Below, in pieces: positions 14,712 to 24,283 of a DNA stretch of 25,715 nucleotides. Numbering within the stretch: the first letter of the stretch is position 1; every line of letters starts with the position of its first letter. Below the pieces are notes generated by a model. The model saw only the letters and a program-made list of their open reading frames with translations, was not told the DNA's origin and made no database searches. Made by a program: the position numbers and the translations under genes. This DNA comes from GCA-2693325 sp964011675 (GTDB taxonomy: Bacteria > Latescibacterota > UBA2968 > UBA8231), in contig CAXGPR010000055.1 in NCBI GenBank assembly GCA_964011675.1, forward strand, positions 1-25,715, in the 5' to 3' direction.

Positions 14712-16864
14712 TAGCGGACCTCCAACTGAACGACCCAATCCAGCACCTGCTCGCGGCGGGTATCTCGATGCTGCCACACAGACAAAAAGCGTCCGAACGC
14801 CTCCCGCGCTCTTAACGAATCCCCCAAACCCATATGAGCTTTGCCCAATCCGTAGAGCGCACGTGCGCGATCCTCCGTTCCCTCTACAACCTGAGAAAAT
14901 CGTTGGACGGCTTCCTTATACCGCCCCAATTGGCTCAGCACCTCGGCCCATATGACGAGGACTTTTGTATTTTTGCCTTGGACAGTTGCCAGAATCCGTT
15001 CCGCTCGTTCCGGACGGCCTGCATCCCGTTCAATGAGGGCCCGTTGCAGCAGCCACTGGGTCCGGTCCTCTCCTCGTTCGAGATAGGTATCGACCAGCGA
15101 GAGAGCTTCGTCATAGGCTCCATACTGACGCAGAGCAATCGTCAAATTATAGGCGGCCGTTTCCGCTCCGCCCTCAGAGTATGAGATCGCTTTTTTATAA
15201 TGGCCGATACTCTTTTCCCACTGCTTCCAGTCGCTGTAAATATTCCCCAAATTATTGTAGGGTTCGGGGCGGTCGGGCATTTCGGCAGCAGCCCGTCTAA
15301 AGGCCTTTTCTGCCTTTTCTAGTTGTTCCATATCGTAGAGAAGCTGACCGTAATTGTTCCAAATTTCGCCGCGCCTATCGTTGATCGAAAGCGCTTTCTC
15401 ATATATAGAAATGGCCTGGTCAAGTTCACCCAAAAGGACATGTGCAGCCGCTAAGTTTTGGTGTATCTCTTCGTATGTTGGATAGGCAATAAGCGCCTTT
15501 TCATATAGGTCTATGGCCGCGCTGATATCTGATAAGGCCTCTGCCTTCGCTCCTTCGCCCAGTGCTTCTTCTCCTCGAAGGTGATGGATTGTAGCCATAT
15601 TATTGTAGGCATCGCCGTGCCTAGGATCTATGTCGATAGCTCGTGCATAAGCTTGGAGCGCCCTTTCCCATTCTCCTGCTTCCTGAAGAGCTTTGCCAAG
15701 ATTGTTCTGTACGGGATGCATATGAGGCGCTTTTTTTTCAGCGTCTAACCACAGCGTCAACTCATCGGACCACACGGCGGTGCGCTGAACGGTTAGGGCC
15801 GCAAATAAAACAAGCGCCATGCCTCCCAATCTCAGCGATACGCGCCCCTGCTTTACCGACCAAGCAATAGCGAGGGAAAGGGCTGCCAGCGGCAGGTAGA
15901 GGCGACGTTCGTTTACCAACATATTGAGCGGCATTAGAAAAGTGGGGGCCAGCACAAGCGCTGCCCATAGCAGCGCCCAACCAATAGGCGTTCTGCGCCC
16001 AAACCAAAGACAACACAACAGGCTCAGTGCAAATAGTCCGCCGAAGAAAACAGCCGGATCAAACGGAGATTTGCCGACAAAGAACTGGGGCTGCACATTC
16101 AGCTTTATCGGCATAGAGGCAACGTATAAGTAGTAGGCAGGCGCTTTTAATTGCGTGTATATCTGGGACGTTAAAGATCGAACCGGTGCTGCCAGTGAAT
16201 CGCCGATAAACCGGTTGTGAATAACTAGTGCCGCATAGCCAACAGCCACCAGCAGCAACGGTATATAACGGCGCAGGGCCAAGAGGCGACCCCGCATCGC
16301 ATCTAGCGATAGCGCTGCAAAGGGCACGCTAATCGCAATAGATTTTACCAACAGACCCGCTCCGTAAAACAGAACCGACGCCTGTTGAACACCGCGCACC
16401 GCACGAAGGTGTATAACCAGTACGCTCATATAGAACAAGGCCGCCAGAGACTCGGATCGGCTGCTTATGTAATTGACCGGTTCTGTGGCCAGAGGATGCA
16501 CGGCAAAGAAGAGCCCGGCAATCCATCCGTCGCGCCGATTGCCCAGCAGCGCTTCTGCCAAGAGCGCTACCAGCAGGCTACAGAGGCCATGAATAACGAT
16601 ATTTAAAACGCGAAACCCCTCTGCGCTGTAGCCGCTAATCGCATAGTTTAGCGCATAGGTCACCAGAAGTAGAGGTCGGTACATGCTTTTTTCCGCATCT
16701 GCGGAAAAAAGGTCTGGTTCGATAAAAAACGCAGGGATATTACGCCAATCTCGCACGTGTGGGTTATCGACGATTGAATGATGGTCGTCGTAGTGAAACG
16801 ACCCACTCAGCGACTGACCATAGAGCAGGGCGCACAGCGCCATGAGAAACAGCGCTCTCTTCAT
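14711..16864 (-). CDS. TMTC-like 5: longest GT-C/TPR family member
   Basis: At 717 residues this is the longest copy. The membrane domain (about 3-360) carries FHYDD (23-27), MYRPL, VHPLATEPVNYISSRSE (122-138), LLVKS (171-175) and PLNMLVNERRLYLP. Two conserved spots differ. The V(E/D)H motif after the QLKAPAYY helix reads NVQPQF (256-261), losing both the acid and the His. QRN..W reads QRTAVW. The C-terminal ~345 residues form eight or more TPRs, about two more than in the shortest copies, including a spacer with GEEALGEGAKAEA. The ATG overlaps the upstream stop as ATGA and AGGGAG lies eight bases before it. The intact reading frame argues against decay. An altered specificity or a non-catalytic partner role is possible (inference). 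Confidence 0.82.
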   Translation of the reverse strand: MKRALFLMALCALLYGQSLSGSFHYDDHHSIVDNPHVRDWRNIPAFFIEPDLFSADAEKSMYRPLLLVTYALNYAISGYSAEGFRVLNIVIHGLCSLLVALLAEALLGNRRDGWIAGLFFAVHPLATEPVNYISSRSESLAALFYMSVLVIHLRAVRGVQQASVLFYGAGLLVKSIAISVPFAALSLDAMRGRLLALRRYIPLLLVAVGYAALVIHNRFIGDSLAAPVRSLTSQIYTQLKAPAYYLYVASMPIKLNVQPQFFVGKSPFDPAVFFGGLFALSLLCCLWFGRRTPIGWALLWAALVLAPTFLMPLNMLVNERRLYLPLAALSLAIAWSVKQGRVSLRLGGMALVLFAALTVQRTAVWSDELTLWLDAEKKAPHMHPVQNNLGKALQEAGEWERALQAYARAIDIDPRHGDAYNNMATIHHLRGEEALGEGAKAEALSDISAAIDLYEKALIAYPTYEEIHQNLAAAHVLLGELDQAISIYEKALSINDRRGEIWNNYGQLLYDMEQLEKAEKAFRRAAAEMPDRPEPYNNLGNIYSDWKQWEKSIGHYKKAISYSEGGAETAAYNLTIALRQYGAYDEALSLVDTYLERGEDRTQWLLQRALIERDAGRPERAERILATVQGKNTKVLVIWAEVLSQLGRYKEAVQRFSQVVEGTEDRARALYGLGKAHMGLGDSLRAREAFGRFLSVWQHRDTRREQVLDWVVQLEVR
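14718..14723 (-). promoter_or_regulatory. Ribosome binding site that fixes the TMTC-like 6 start
   Basis: GGAGGT on the minus strand is followed by a six-base spacer and the ATG at 14711, which itself overlaps the upstream stop (TAATG). This perfect Shine-Dalgarno sequence decides the start against a 22-codon upstream extension. Confidence 0.85.
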
Positions 16865-18750
16865 GGGCGCTTCTCCCTCAACAACAACACCCGCTCCCGG
16901 ACAAAGGTTCGGTTATTTAGGTCTGTGAGAGCCGCCTGCTCGTAGGCGCGTATGGCTTCTTCTATCCGATTGCCCCTTTCCAAAGCCCCACCCAGACTCA
17001 GCCATCCCCCCCCATAGGCGGGTTCGAGTTCCACCGCACGGCGGAAAGCCTGAAGCGCCTCTCTGTCTCGTCCCAACATGGCATATGCATTACCTAAATT
17101 AACCTGGGTAGGCGCATCTGAAGGAGTCAACTGAAGCGCCATGAGATGGTAGCGCAGCGCCTTTTGAGGCTGGTTAAGGACCTGATATGTATTGCCCAAA
17201 TTATTGAGCACCGCACCATCCTCGGGGAGGATTTTGGCAGCTCGCCTATAAGCAGACAAACTCTCTTCCCAGCGACCTTGGGCCCGCAAAACCTCGGCCA
17301 ACGTCGACCACAAAGCTCCGTCGGTTGAATCTACCAAGATGCCTTCTGTCAGTATCTGAAAGGCCCTGTCATTCCGCCCATTGTCTAGATAGACTTCACC
17401 CAACCGTTGGTGAATTACTGTAAAGGAAGGATCCCACCGCAGGGCGTGCTCATAAGAGTGTATAGCTTCTTCCGTTCGGCCGGCACGCTCAAGAGCTTCA
17501 GACCAGTATACGTAGGGCCGAGCCATCATCGGCGCACCTTTGGCTGCCGACCCCCAAAGCGTCAACGGACTGGCCCATACGGCATTGCGCTGCACAGTGA
17601 CCCAGCATAATACCAGGGAAATCAGGAGAGCGATTACTGACAGCCCAGAACGGTATCGATCACAGCGAATACAGAGCAGATTCATCCCGTATCCCAGAAT
17701 CCAATATACTCCTAGACCTGGAATATACAGCCGATGTTCGTTCACTAAAACGTTGAGTGGGACAACAGAAGAAGGAGCCAAAACAAGCATAAACCATGCG
17801 TAAGAAAATGCTAAAATAGGGTGTTCCCTGCGATAGCGTAGCGCGACAAATAAAAGCGATAGGAGCAGGGCAAAAGCCGGTGCTGCAATCGGATCAAAAA
17901 GGCTATCCGAAACGAGAAATTGGTGGTCTATGCTCTGGCCACTCGGCCAAATCAGCATTTTCACGTAGAATACGAGTGCCTTGACCTGCGTCCATATTTG
18001 CTCGTCATATCCTCGAACCGGTTGGTCGATCGTGGCCCTAGCGATAAACTGCCATACCCCGAAAATATAGGCTGCCCCGATCAGAGCTAGGCCCACAACC
18101 AATCTCTTTGTCTGTCTCCAATACAGCGAACCGAACAGAGCGGCGTGCACAATCAGTATAGCGGGCAAAACAATAGCAATCGATTTCGAGAAAAGAGCCA
18201 AGGCATAGGAGCCCATAGCCCAACCCCACGGCACGCGTCCTTTCTGACCAAGCTGCAGATAGACCCAAAAGGCGAGGAGAAAAAACAGTCCCGACAATAT
18301 TTCTGAACGACTGCTTATGTAGTTGAGAGGCTCGGTATTGATGGGATGAATGGCAAATAGCAGGGCCGCCCACCACGCCCCAAGAGTCTGACCAAGCAAG
18401 CGCAGCCCAATCGCAGCAACTAGCCCAACGCAGGCCAAGTGCAAAATCAGAGAGAGCAAATGATAGCTCCACGTCTGGTATTGGCTAATAGCATAGTTTG
18501 CGGCAAACGTCGCCAGTAGCAGGGGACGGTACATCGCATTCTCTGCCTCGCTAGAAAAGGCCGTCGCATCAATGAAAAACTGCGGCACTGCAGAAAGCGA
18601 CCTCAGCCGCTCATTGTATACTATGGAATGGAAATCATCGTAGTGAAAAGGATTCTCGAGCGCATTGGCATATACAAGACACGTTATAAAAGCCAAGGAA
18701 AAGTAGCGCATTAAGAAGGGCGCTGTTCTGAGTATTTTTACCGCGCTCAC
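16861..18750 (-). CDS. TMTC-like 4: GT-C membrane glycosyltransferase-like protein with C-terminal TPRs
   Basis: About 629 residues. Family motifs present are FHYDD, MYRPL, IHPINTEPLNYISSRSE, LFSKS, SIDHQF, PLNVLVNEHRLYIP and QRNAVW. Around ten membrane helices are followed by about six regular TPRs in the last 220 residues, with clean consensus units such as NLGNTYQVLNQPQKALRYHL. The start is uncertain. I prefer GTG at 18750 because AGGA lies six bases upstream (18760-18757). A TTG two codons earlier would sit directly on that AGGA, and an ATG at 18711 has no ribosome binding site. The gene follows the previous stop within a few bases, without overlap. Confidence 0.8.
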   Translation of the reverse strand: MSAVKILRTAPFLMRYFSLAFITCLVYANALENPFHYDDFHSIVYNERLRSLSAVPQFFIDATAFSSEAENAMYRPLLLATFAANYAISQYQTWSYHLLSLILHLACVGLVAAIGLRLLGQTLGAWWAALLFAIHPINTEPLNYISSRSEILSGLFFLLAFWVYLQLGQKGRVPWGWAMGSYALALFSKSIAIVLPAILIVHAALFGSLYWRQTKRLVVGLALIGAAYIFGVWQFIARATIDQPVRGYDEQIWTQVKALVFYVKMLIWPSGQSIDHQFLVSDSLFDPIAAPAFALLLSLLFVALRYRREHPILAFSYAWFMLVLAPSSVVPLNVLVNEHRLYIPGLGVYWILGYGMNLLCIRCDRYRSGLSVIALLISLVLCWVTVQRNAVWASPLTLWGSAAKGAPMMARPYVYWSEALERAGRTEEAIHSYEHALRWDPSFTVIHQRLGEVYLDNGRNDRAFQILTEGILVDSTDGALWSTLAEVLRAQGRWEESLSAYRRAAKILPEDGAVLNNLGNTYQVLNQPQKALRYHLMALQLTPSDAPTQVNLGNAYAMLGRDREALQAFRRAVELEPAYGGGWLSLGGALERGNRIEEAIRAYEQAALTDLNNRTFVRERVLLLREKRP

Positions 18751-18756
18751 AGCCAA

Positions 18757-18760
18757 TCCT
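18757..18760 (-). promoter_or_regulatory. Ribosome binding site suggesting a GTG start for TMTC-like 4
   Basis: AGGA lies six bases before GTG at 18750, a normal spacing. The TTG at 18756 directly abuts the AGGA and is a less likely start. Confidence 0.5.
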
Positions 18761-20630
18761 ATTGCCTCTCGAGGGACAGCGCTTTGAACCTTCTTCGAAC
18801 GTCGTCTGCCACGGCTTCTTCCCCGCGCCAGTAGCGGAGAAAAGAAGCATAATTTGCCAGCGCGCAGTGCCTATCTCCTGCGCGCTGGCATAGGCCACCC
18901 AATTTTGCATAGGCGCCCGCATAGGTTGAGTCTATCGCGACCGCCTCCAGGAATTGCTCCTGCGCTTCCTCATATCGTTCCATTCCCTCTAAGGCACCAC
19001 CCAAATTAAAGAGGATTCTCGGGCTCGAATGGGACAATTCAAGCGCCGCACGTAGCGCTTCCTCGGCCGACCTATAATCGCCCATGCGCAGATAGTTTGT
19101 GCCTAAGTTATTGTGTAATTCAGCACGATTAGATCCTATCTCTAGCGCCTTCTGAAAAAGTCGATTCGACTCCGCGTAGGCACCCGCTTCGCTGTGGATA
19201 GTGGCAAGGTTGATCATAGCATCCACATACTGAGGCCACAGGGCGAGAGCCTGTTCGTAGGCCGCTTGAGCCTGTACTCGATCTCCTAAAGACCGATATA
19301 CATTGCCCGCATTATTTAATGCGGGCGCGTGCTCTGGATCTATTGTAAGCGCCCGTCCGTACGACCGCAGTGCCCCCTGAAAATCCCCGCGTTCCCTGAG
19401 CAACACGCCCACCTTTACGTGAGGTCGAACCATGTGCGGCGCTTTCACCCGCGCGTCTTGCCACAGCGTCCATTCACTTTCCCAAACAGCGCTGCGCTGC
19501 ACGGCCAGAGCGGAAAAGAGCGAAAAAGAAACAAGGCCGACAATCGACAGCCCCCGACGCCAACGACCAGAGGGCCACAGGGCGACGAGCGCTGCACAGG
19601 CCATTAAAGGTAAATAGAGCCGACGTTCGTTAACGAGTGTATTTAGGGGCACGATCAGCGTTGGAAGCAGGGCAAGAATCGCCCATCCGGCATAAAAGAA
19701 TGCCGTGCGGTCGTAGCGCCACAGCCAGCGCCCTCCCAGAAATAGGAATGAAACAAGACAGACTGCGCTCAGGGTAAAAGTACCGCCGACTTGGTCAGCC
19801 ACGTAAAATTGATGCTCAACGCTCTGGGGCTGCAGGCCCAGCAAGAGCTTTCCGTAATACAGAACGGCCTTGCTCTGCACGGCGATTTGCTGCCCCAGCG
19901 AACGCACCGGGGCTTCGAGTAAGGCTTCGCTCAGCAGCGACCGCGTAAAAGCAAGATAGCCTGCCAGTACAAACCCAAAACCAGCCAAGCGAAGCCAGCA
20001 CATATCCGCCCAGTGCTGGACGCGTACGCTCCGTTCGTAGAGCATTAATACGGCCGGCAGGACAGCCACGCTTGCTTTGGCCATTAGAGCACAGGCAAAG
20101 AACAGGAGCGACAAAAATGCGTATCCCCTACCCACACGCATAAAAAACGTCAGGGACAAAACGGCGCCGAGTGCGGCCAACGACTCTGATCTAGCACTCA
20201 CGTAATGAACGGGTTCGGCGACAATCGGATGCACGCCAAACAGCAGCGCCGCCAGCGCGGATCGGCCTGGGGAAAGCCCTATTTGCCGGTGCAAAAGATA
20301 GGCCGAGGCGACTACGGCCAGATGGATTAACCAATTGACCGACAGAAATGCCACCGGTTCGTAGCCGGCCACATGGTAGGTCAGCATGTAGCTAACCAGC
20401 ACGAGAGGCCGATACATCTGACTGCCCTCATTGCGCGAGAATGCCTGCGTATCGAAAAAGAGCTGGGGTAGATTCGCCAGATCTCGTACAGCTGGATTTT
20501 CGAGCAGCGAATGCGTATCGTCAAAATGGAAACTACCCGTTAGCGCGCCGGCATAAATGAGCCCAACGATCCCGAGGATCGCCAACAGCCACGTCCGCTC
20601 TCTTGGAGAGGTGAAAAGCTCAGCGCGCAT
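18759..20630 (-). CDS. TMTC-like 3: GT-C membrane glycosyltransferase-like protein with C-terminal TPRs
   Basis: This encodes 623 residues from the chosen start. It carries FHFDD (34-38), MYRPL, VHPIVAEPVHYVSARSE (133-149), LMAKA in place of the usual LLSKS, QSVEHQF (269-275), PLNTLVNERRLYLP and QRSAVW. It therefore departs from consensus at several minor positions (NY to HY, KS to KA, NV to NT) while keeping DD, Glu, (E/D)H and ERRLY. About six TPRs follow, ending in a more degenerate Cys-containing repeat (LCQRAGDRHCALANYASFL). The ATG at 20630 overlaps the end of the amidotransferase gene by 11 bases and puts the FHFDD motif at the same distance from the N-terminus as in its paralogues. 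A 50-codon upstream extension inside the neighbour is rejected. Confidence 0.8.
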   Translation of the reverse strand: MRAELFTSPRERTWLLAILGIVGLIYAGALTGSFHFDDTHSLLENPAVRDLANLPQLFFDTQAFSRNEGSQMYRPLVLVSYMLTYHVAGYEPVAFLSVNWLIHLAVVASAYLLHRQIGLSPGRSALAALLFGVHPIVAEPVHYVSARSESLAALGAVLSLTFFMRVGRGYAFLSLLFFACALMAKASVAVLPAVLMLYERSVRVQHWADMCWLRLAGFGFVLAGYLAFTRSLLSEALLEAPVRSLGQQIAVQSKAVLYYGKLLLGLQPQSVEHQFYVADQVGGTFTLSAVCLVSFLFLGGRWLWRYDRTAFFYAGWAILALLPTLIVPLNTLVNERRLYLPLMACAALVALWPSGRWRRGLSIVGLVSFSLFSALAVQRSAVWESEWTLWQDARVKAPHMVRPHVKVGVLLRERGDFQGALRSYGRALTIDPEHAPALNNAGNVYRSLGDRVQAQAAYEQALALWPQYVDAMINLATIHSEAGAYAESNRLFQKALEIGSNRAELHNNLGTNYLRMGDYRSAEEALRAALELSHSSPRILFNLGGALEGMERYEEAQEQFLEAVAIDSTYAGAYAKLGGLCQRAGDRHCALANYASFLRYWRGEEAVADDVRRRFKALSLERQ

Positions 20631-22491
20631 CAAAAAACTGACGAAACCACAGTTCAAGCGAGAGCAGACCCCAGACCGTTCGACCAAAGGGCTTTTCCCC
20701 GCGCACGCTCCCTTCGACAATACGCATATCGAAGAAACCGCGTTGTCTCGTGCGCTCCCCCAGCAGGATATCTTCGACATACTCCTTCAACTCACCGCCA
20801 AACCACTCAAATATGGGAACGGGAAACCCCATTTTATCTTTGCGATCGATTATTTCATTCGGCACGATTCCTCGCACCGCCTCTTTGAGTAGATGCTTGG
20901 GGCGCCCTCGCGCAAAGCGCACAGAAGCCGGCTGTCCAAGCGCGTATTCGACTAGGCGGTAATCGAGTAGAGGTAACCTCGACTCCAGCGAAGCAGCCAT
21001 ACTCGTTCGGTCTTCGAGGTGCAGCAACGACTGTAGGTGATTCTTTATGTCGATATACAGCATTCGATCGATGAGTTCATTGCTCTGCACTCCGTCAAAT
21101 TCAGCGCAAAAAGCCTCAGCCGTAGAATAGCTTCCATCTCTCCAGCCCGAATTAGCAAGAATCCCCTCCATATCCTGCGAACGCTGCAAAAGTCGATAGT
21201 AGCGCGCACCAGGGTTAGCAAATAAATCGCTGGCAAACAGCTTCTGCATAGTTGGTTCAAAGCCGCGCAGGTAGGTCAAACTCTCCTGTATGCTGCTGAG
21301 AGATTCCCTACCCACTAGGGGCGCAGAGCCATAAATAGCCTTCTGAAAACAGCTCTCGACGTATCCGATCAGGTAGCGCGTGTAACCACAGAAAAGCTCG
21401 TCTCCTCCTTGGCCTCCTAGCACCACCTTGACGTGCTGTGAGGCGAGCTTTGAAAGAAAGTATTGGGGAAATACGGCAGCACCCGCAACGGGCTCGTCCA
21501 GGTAGTAGACCATCTCTTCAAGGGATCCAGCTAAGTCCTGAGCCGTGGGAAACACCTGGTGATATTGAGCCCCCAAAGACTCAGCTACAATCAGCGCATA
21601 GCGAGATTCGTCATACCGATTGGCGGCAGTAAACCCGCCCGTGAACACCGAAAGGGGAGCGTCCAGCTGCGGCGCCGCCAAACAGGCAATTGCACTCGAA
21701 TCGAGTCCTCCGCTCAAATGGGTCCCAACCGGCACATCGCTGCGCAAACGAAGTCGCACGGCGTCCCTTAGCAGCTCTGCCAGAGCTTCGTCTGACCCTC
21801 CGTACTCAGCCGGGGTAAAGTCAAGGTCCCAGTATTTTTCGACGGACAGTCGGTTATCCTGCCAAGTCAAACAGTAGCCCGGCAGCAAGCGATGAATGCC
21901 CTTAAAGAGCGTCTTATCTTTCAGACAATACTGTAGATCTATATAGTCTTGGAGCGCATCAAAATGCACTTCAGCTCGTATCGCCGGGTGGTGCAAAAGG
22001 GCTTTTATCTCCGAAGCAAAAAGGAACATTCCGTCAACGCAGGCGTAGTAGAAGGGTTTTATGCCTAACCGATCGCGAGCGGCAAAGAGACGACGCTCGC
22101 GACGGTCCCAAAGGGCGAAGGCAAACATCCCGTTAAGTTCCCCTAAGCACGCGCTGCCGTCGCGCCGGTACATATTCAACAGGACCTCCGTGTCCGAGTC
22201 TGTGCGGGATATAAATCCATCCGACTCGAGTTCCTCTCGCAACTCGAGATAGTTGTAAATCTCACCATTATATGTGATCCACAGCCCCGAATCCCCCGTC
22301 GTCATGGGCTGATGCCCTCCCGCCAAATCGATTACGCTTAGGCGGCGATGCCCCAAGCCCACGCCCTCTCCCAGCCAAATCCCACTGTCGTCGGGCCCTC
22401 GATACTGCATGACGTCCGTCATCGAACGGAGCAAATGCTCGTCGACCATCCTGTCTCGGTCTGCGTGTATGATGCCCACAATCCCACACAT
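20620..22491 (-). CDS. asnB: Glutamine-dependent asparagine synthetase (AsnB-type amidotransferase)
   Basis: The class II amidotransferase domain releases ammonia from glutamine, and the synthetase domain activates a carboxylate with ATP and amidates it. Aspartate is the classical substrate, but many such enzymes in surface-glycan clusters act on other molecules. The 623-residue product begins MCGIVGI with the Cys nucleophile at position 2 (Cys1 after Met removal). It has QYRGPDDSG, GLGHRRLSVIDL, TYNGEIYN (73-80) and the RTDSDTEV loop. The ATP-binding PP-loop SGGLDSSA is at 260-267, and GGQGGDELFCGY follows. Length and layout are normal. The ATG has GAGGGG six bases upstream (22503-22498), the strongest start in this part of the operon, 13 bases after the preceding stop. 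Sitting between two TMTC-like genes, it probably serves the same surface pathway (inference). Confidence 0.93.
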   Translation of the reverse strand: MCGIVGIIHADRDRMVDEHLLRSMTDVMQYRGPDDSGIWLGEGVGLGHRRLSVIDLAGGHQPMTTGDSGLWITYNGEIYNYLELREELESDGFISRTDSDTEVLLNMYRRDGSACLGELNGMFAFALWDRRERRLFAARDRLGIKPFYYACVDGMFLFASEIKALLHHPAIRAEVHFDALQDYIDLQYCLKDKTLFKGIHRLLPGYCLTWQDNRLSVEKYWDLDFTPAEYGGSDEALAELLRDAVRLRLRSDVPVGTHLSGGLDSSAIACLAAPQLDAPLSVFTGGFTAANRYDESRYALIVAESLGAQYHQVFPTAQDLAGSLEEMVYYLDEPVAGAAVFPQYFLSKLASQHVKVVLGGQGGDELFCGYTRYLIGYVESCFQKAIYGSAPLVGRESLSSIQESLTYLRGFEPTMQKLFASDLFANPGARYYRLLQRSQDMEGILANSGWRDGSYSTAEAFCAEFDGVQSNELIDRMLYIDIKNHLQSLLHLEDRTSMAASLESRLPLLDYRLVEYALGQPASVRFARGRPKHLLKEAVRGIVPNEIIDRKDKMGFPVPIFEWFGGELKEYVEDILLGERTRQRGFFDMRIVEGSVRGEKPFGRTVWGLLSLELWFRQFFDAR

Positions 22492-22497
22492 ACGATT

Positions 22498-22503
22498 CCC
22501 CTC
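22498..22503 (-). promoter_or_regulatory. Ribosome binding site of the asparagine synthetase-type gene
   Basis: GAGGGG sits six bases before the ATG at 22491 and two bases after the stop of the preceding gene. This gene therefore has its own strong initiation signal, unlike several overlapping neighbours that seem to depend on translational coupling. Confidence 0.75.
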
Positions 22504-22504
22504 T

Positions 22505-24283
22505 CTAACGTCCCGCTCCCAAGCGGTTTGCAGCAGTCAATGCCTTCTGAGCAAATACCTGATACTGACCATTATCACCGTAATCTTCCGAAGAAACGAT
22601 CAGTTCATGGGCGCGCAGGTAGGCGAGTCCAGCCTCTCTTAGCGCACCTGTACTTTCAAGCAGATTTGCAAGATTAAACCATGCCTGGGGCTGTTCCGCA
22701 TCAATCTCCAACGCACTGCGGTATCCCGCCATCGCTTCGTCCCACTGCCCGAGCCCTTCTTTGGCCTGTGCCAGGTTGTTGTGAGCCATTGCAAAATTTG
22801 GGTTTAGATTGAGCGCGCGCTCAAACCGCTCAACGGCTCCATTTAGGTTCCCTTTTGCCAATAGAAGGTTACCCATGTTGTAATGCCCACCAGCCAGCCA
22901 AGGCTGAATGCGGACCGCTTGTTCGTACGACCGTAATGCCCTGTCCATATCGCCCATTTCATGCTGCAAATTACCCAACTCCACCCAGGCATCAGCAAAT
23001 TCGGGAGATGTTTCAACCACCTTTTCCAACCGCGCTTTGGCATCAAAAAGACGTCCGCCTCGAGCATAGGCCAAAGATAGGTTAACCTGTGCTCGCGGCT
23101 GTATCCTCCCCTCGCACAGAGCGTCTTCCCATAAGGTTATATCACTGGCCCACACGCCATTGCGAGTAGTGATTATCAGCAGGGAGAAGACTGCGAGGCT
23201 AGCAAGTGCAGAACGGCCTAATATCTTTTGACGCCTTAACAAATCACTCAGCGCCCACCCCGCAATAAGTATCAGTCCGACACTAGCCAAATAAAGTCTT
23301 CTTTCGCTTACGATAATATTGAGCGGAATAAGCGCGTAGGGAGAAAGGGCGACAAACCACCAGATAATCCCCTTTCCAATACACCGCCTGAATGAGAAGA
23401 GCCCCACCACACCGAGCGAAGACAAAAAAAAGGCGGCACTCAGTACGGTTCCTTCTGCCCAACTATTCGACTCGATAAATAGGTGATCTACGCTCAGGTT
23501 TACCGGCATAATCACAACCCCAATAGCATACGTCCAGGCTTTTATTTGAGTCCAGATATGGACATCCAGAGCCCGAGGTACCTTTTCTAAAGAACTTGGC
23601 AGGAAGCGGTTGGCCGTAATCAGTCCAATATAAAGCAGGACGACCGTTCCCATACCTACAAGCGGGCCACGAGCACGCTCCCAATACACGCGCTCCCCTC
23701 GGGCCATTCCAACTGCGCAAAGAGCCGGCAGCACAATCGCCGAAGACTTTACCAAGAGAGCGCATACAAAAACACTCAGCAGCTTGGCTATTCGTCTGTG
23801 TTGAGACTCCGTAAATGCCCAAAGACCGAGCAACAGAAAAAATGCGGAGAGCAGGTCTGACCGGCTGCTAATGTAGTTAATCGGTTCGGCCGCAAGCGGA
23901 TGGAGTAACAACAAACAGCCCACCACGTGGGCCATCCTCAGATCTCCAAACCAAGCTCGCATCAGCTGCCAGACAAGAAATGCACATGAAATGTGCAGTA
24001 GCAGATTGAAGATCCGAAACCCAGTCACCCACTCTCCGTGTAAGGCGTAGTTCAGCGCATAGGAGCACAGCAAAAGGGGCCTAAACATCGTGCCAGCCCG
24101 TTCGCTTGAAAACGTGTGCAGATCGACAAAGAACGAAGGTATGTTGGCCAGGGAGCGGATATGTGGGTTGTATTGTACAGAGTGCAGGTCGTCAAAGTGA
24201 AACGGATTAGCCAAAGCCCCCCAATAGAGAGCGCCTCCAACGCAGGCCATAAGTAGGTAAATGCGAACTCCGATTTGACTCAC
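22505..24283 (-). CDS. TMTC-like 2: GT-C membrane glycosyltransferase-like protein with C-terminal TPRs
   Basis: At 592 residues this is the shortest complete copy. It has FHFDD (28-32), MFRPL, LHPLAAEPINYISSRSD (127-143), LLVKS (176-180), LSVDHLF (263-269), PLNIIVSERRLYLA (an NE to SE change) and TRNGVW in place of QRN..W. About ten membrane helices reach to residue ~372. About five TPRs follow at 398-550, for example NMGNLLLAKGNLNGAVERFE, and then a non-TPR tail (DYGDNGQYQVFAQKA). The start is GTG and overlaps the upstream stop as GTGA. It is followed by the amidotransferase gene after 13 bases. Confidence 0.8.
   Translation of the reverse strand: MSQIGVRIYLLMACVGGALYWGALANPFHFDDLHSVQYNPHIRSLANIPSFFVDLHTFSSERAGTMFRPLLLCSYALNYALHGEWVTGFRIFNLLLHISCAFLVWQLMRAWFGDLRMAHVVGCLLLLHPLAAEPINYISSRSDLLSAFFLLLGLWAFTESQHRRIAKLLSVFVCALLVKSSAIVLPALCAVGMARGERVYWERARGPLVGMGTVVLLYIGLITANRFLPSSLEKVPRALDVHIWTQIKAWTYAIGVVIMPVNLSVDHLFIESNSWAEGTVLSAAFFLSSLGVVGLFSFRRCIGKGIIWWFVALSPYALIPLNIIVSERRLYLASVGLILIAGWALSDLLRRQKILGRSALASLAVFSLLIITTRNGVWASDITLWEDALCEGRIQPRAQVNLSLAYARGGRLFDAKARLEKVVETSPEFADAWVELGNLQHEMGDMDRALRSYEQAVRIQPWLAGGHYNMGNLLLAKGNLNGAVERFERALNLNPNFAMAHNNLAQAKEGLGQWDEAMAGYRSALEIDAEQPQAWFNLANLLESTGALREAGLAYLRAHELIVSSEDYGDNGQYQVFAQKALTAANRLGAGR

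Noticed and set aside
14712..14777. 22-codon N-terminal extension of TMTC-like 6
   Set aside because: It lies inside the upstream gene, and GGAGGT six bases before the ATG at 14711 marks the true start.
20631..20780. 50-codon N-terminal extension of TMTC-like 3
   Set aside because: It is read in another frame of the amidotransferase gene and resembles nothing in the paralogues. The ATG at 20630 fits the family length.
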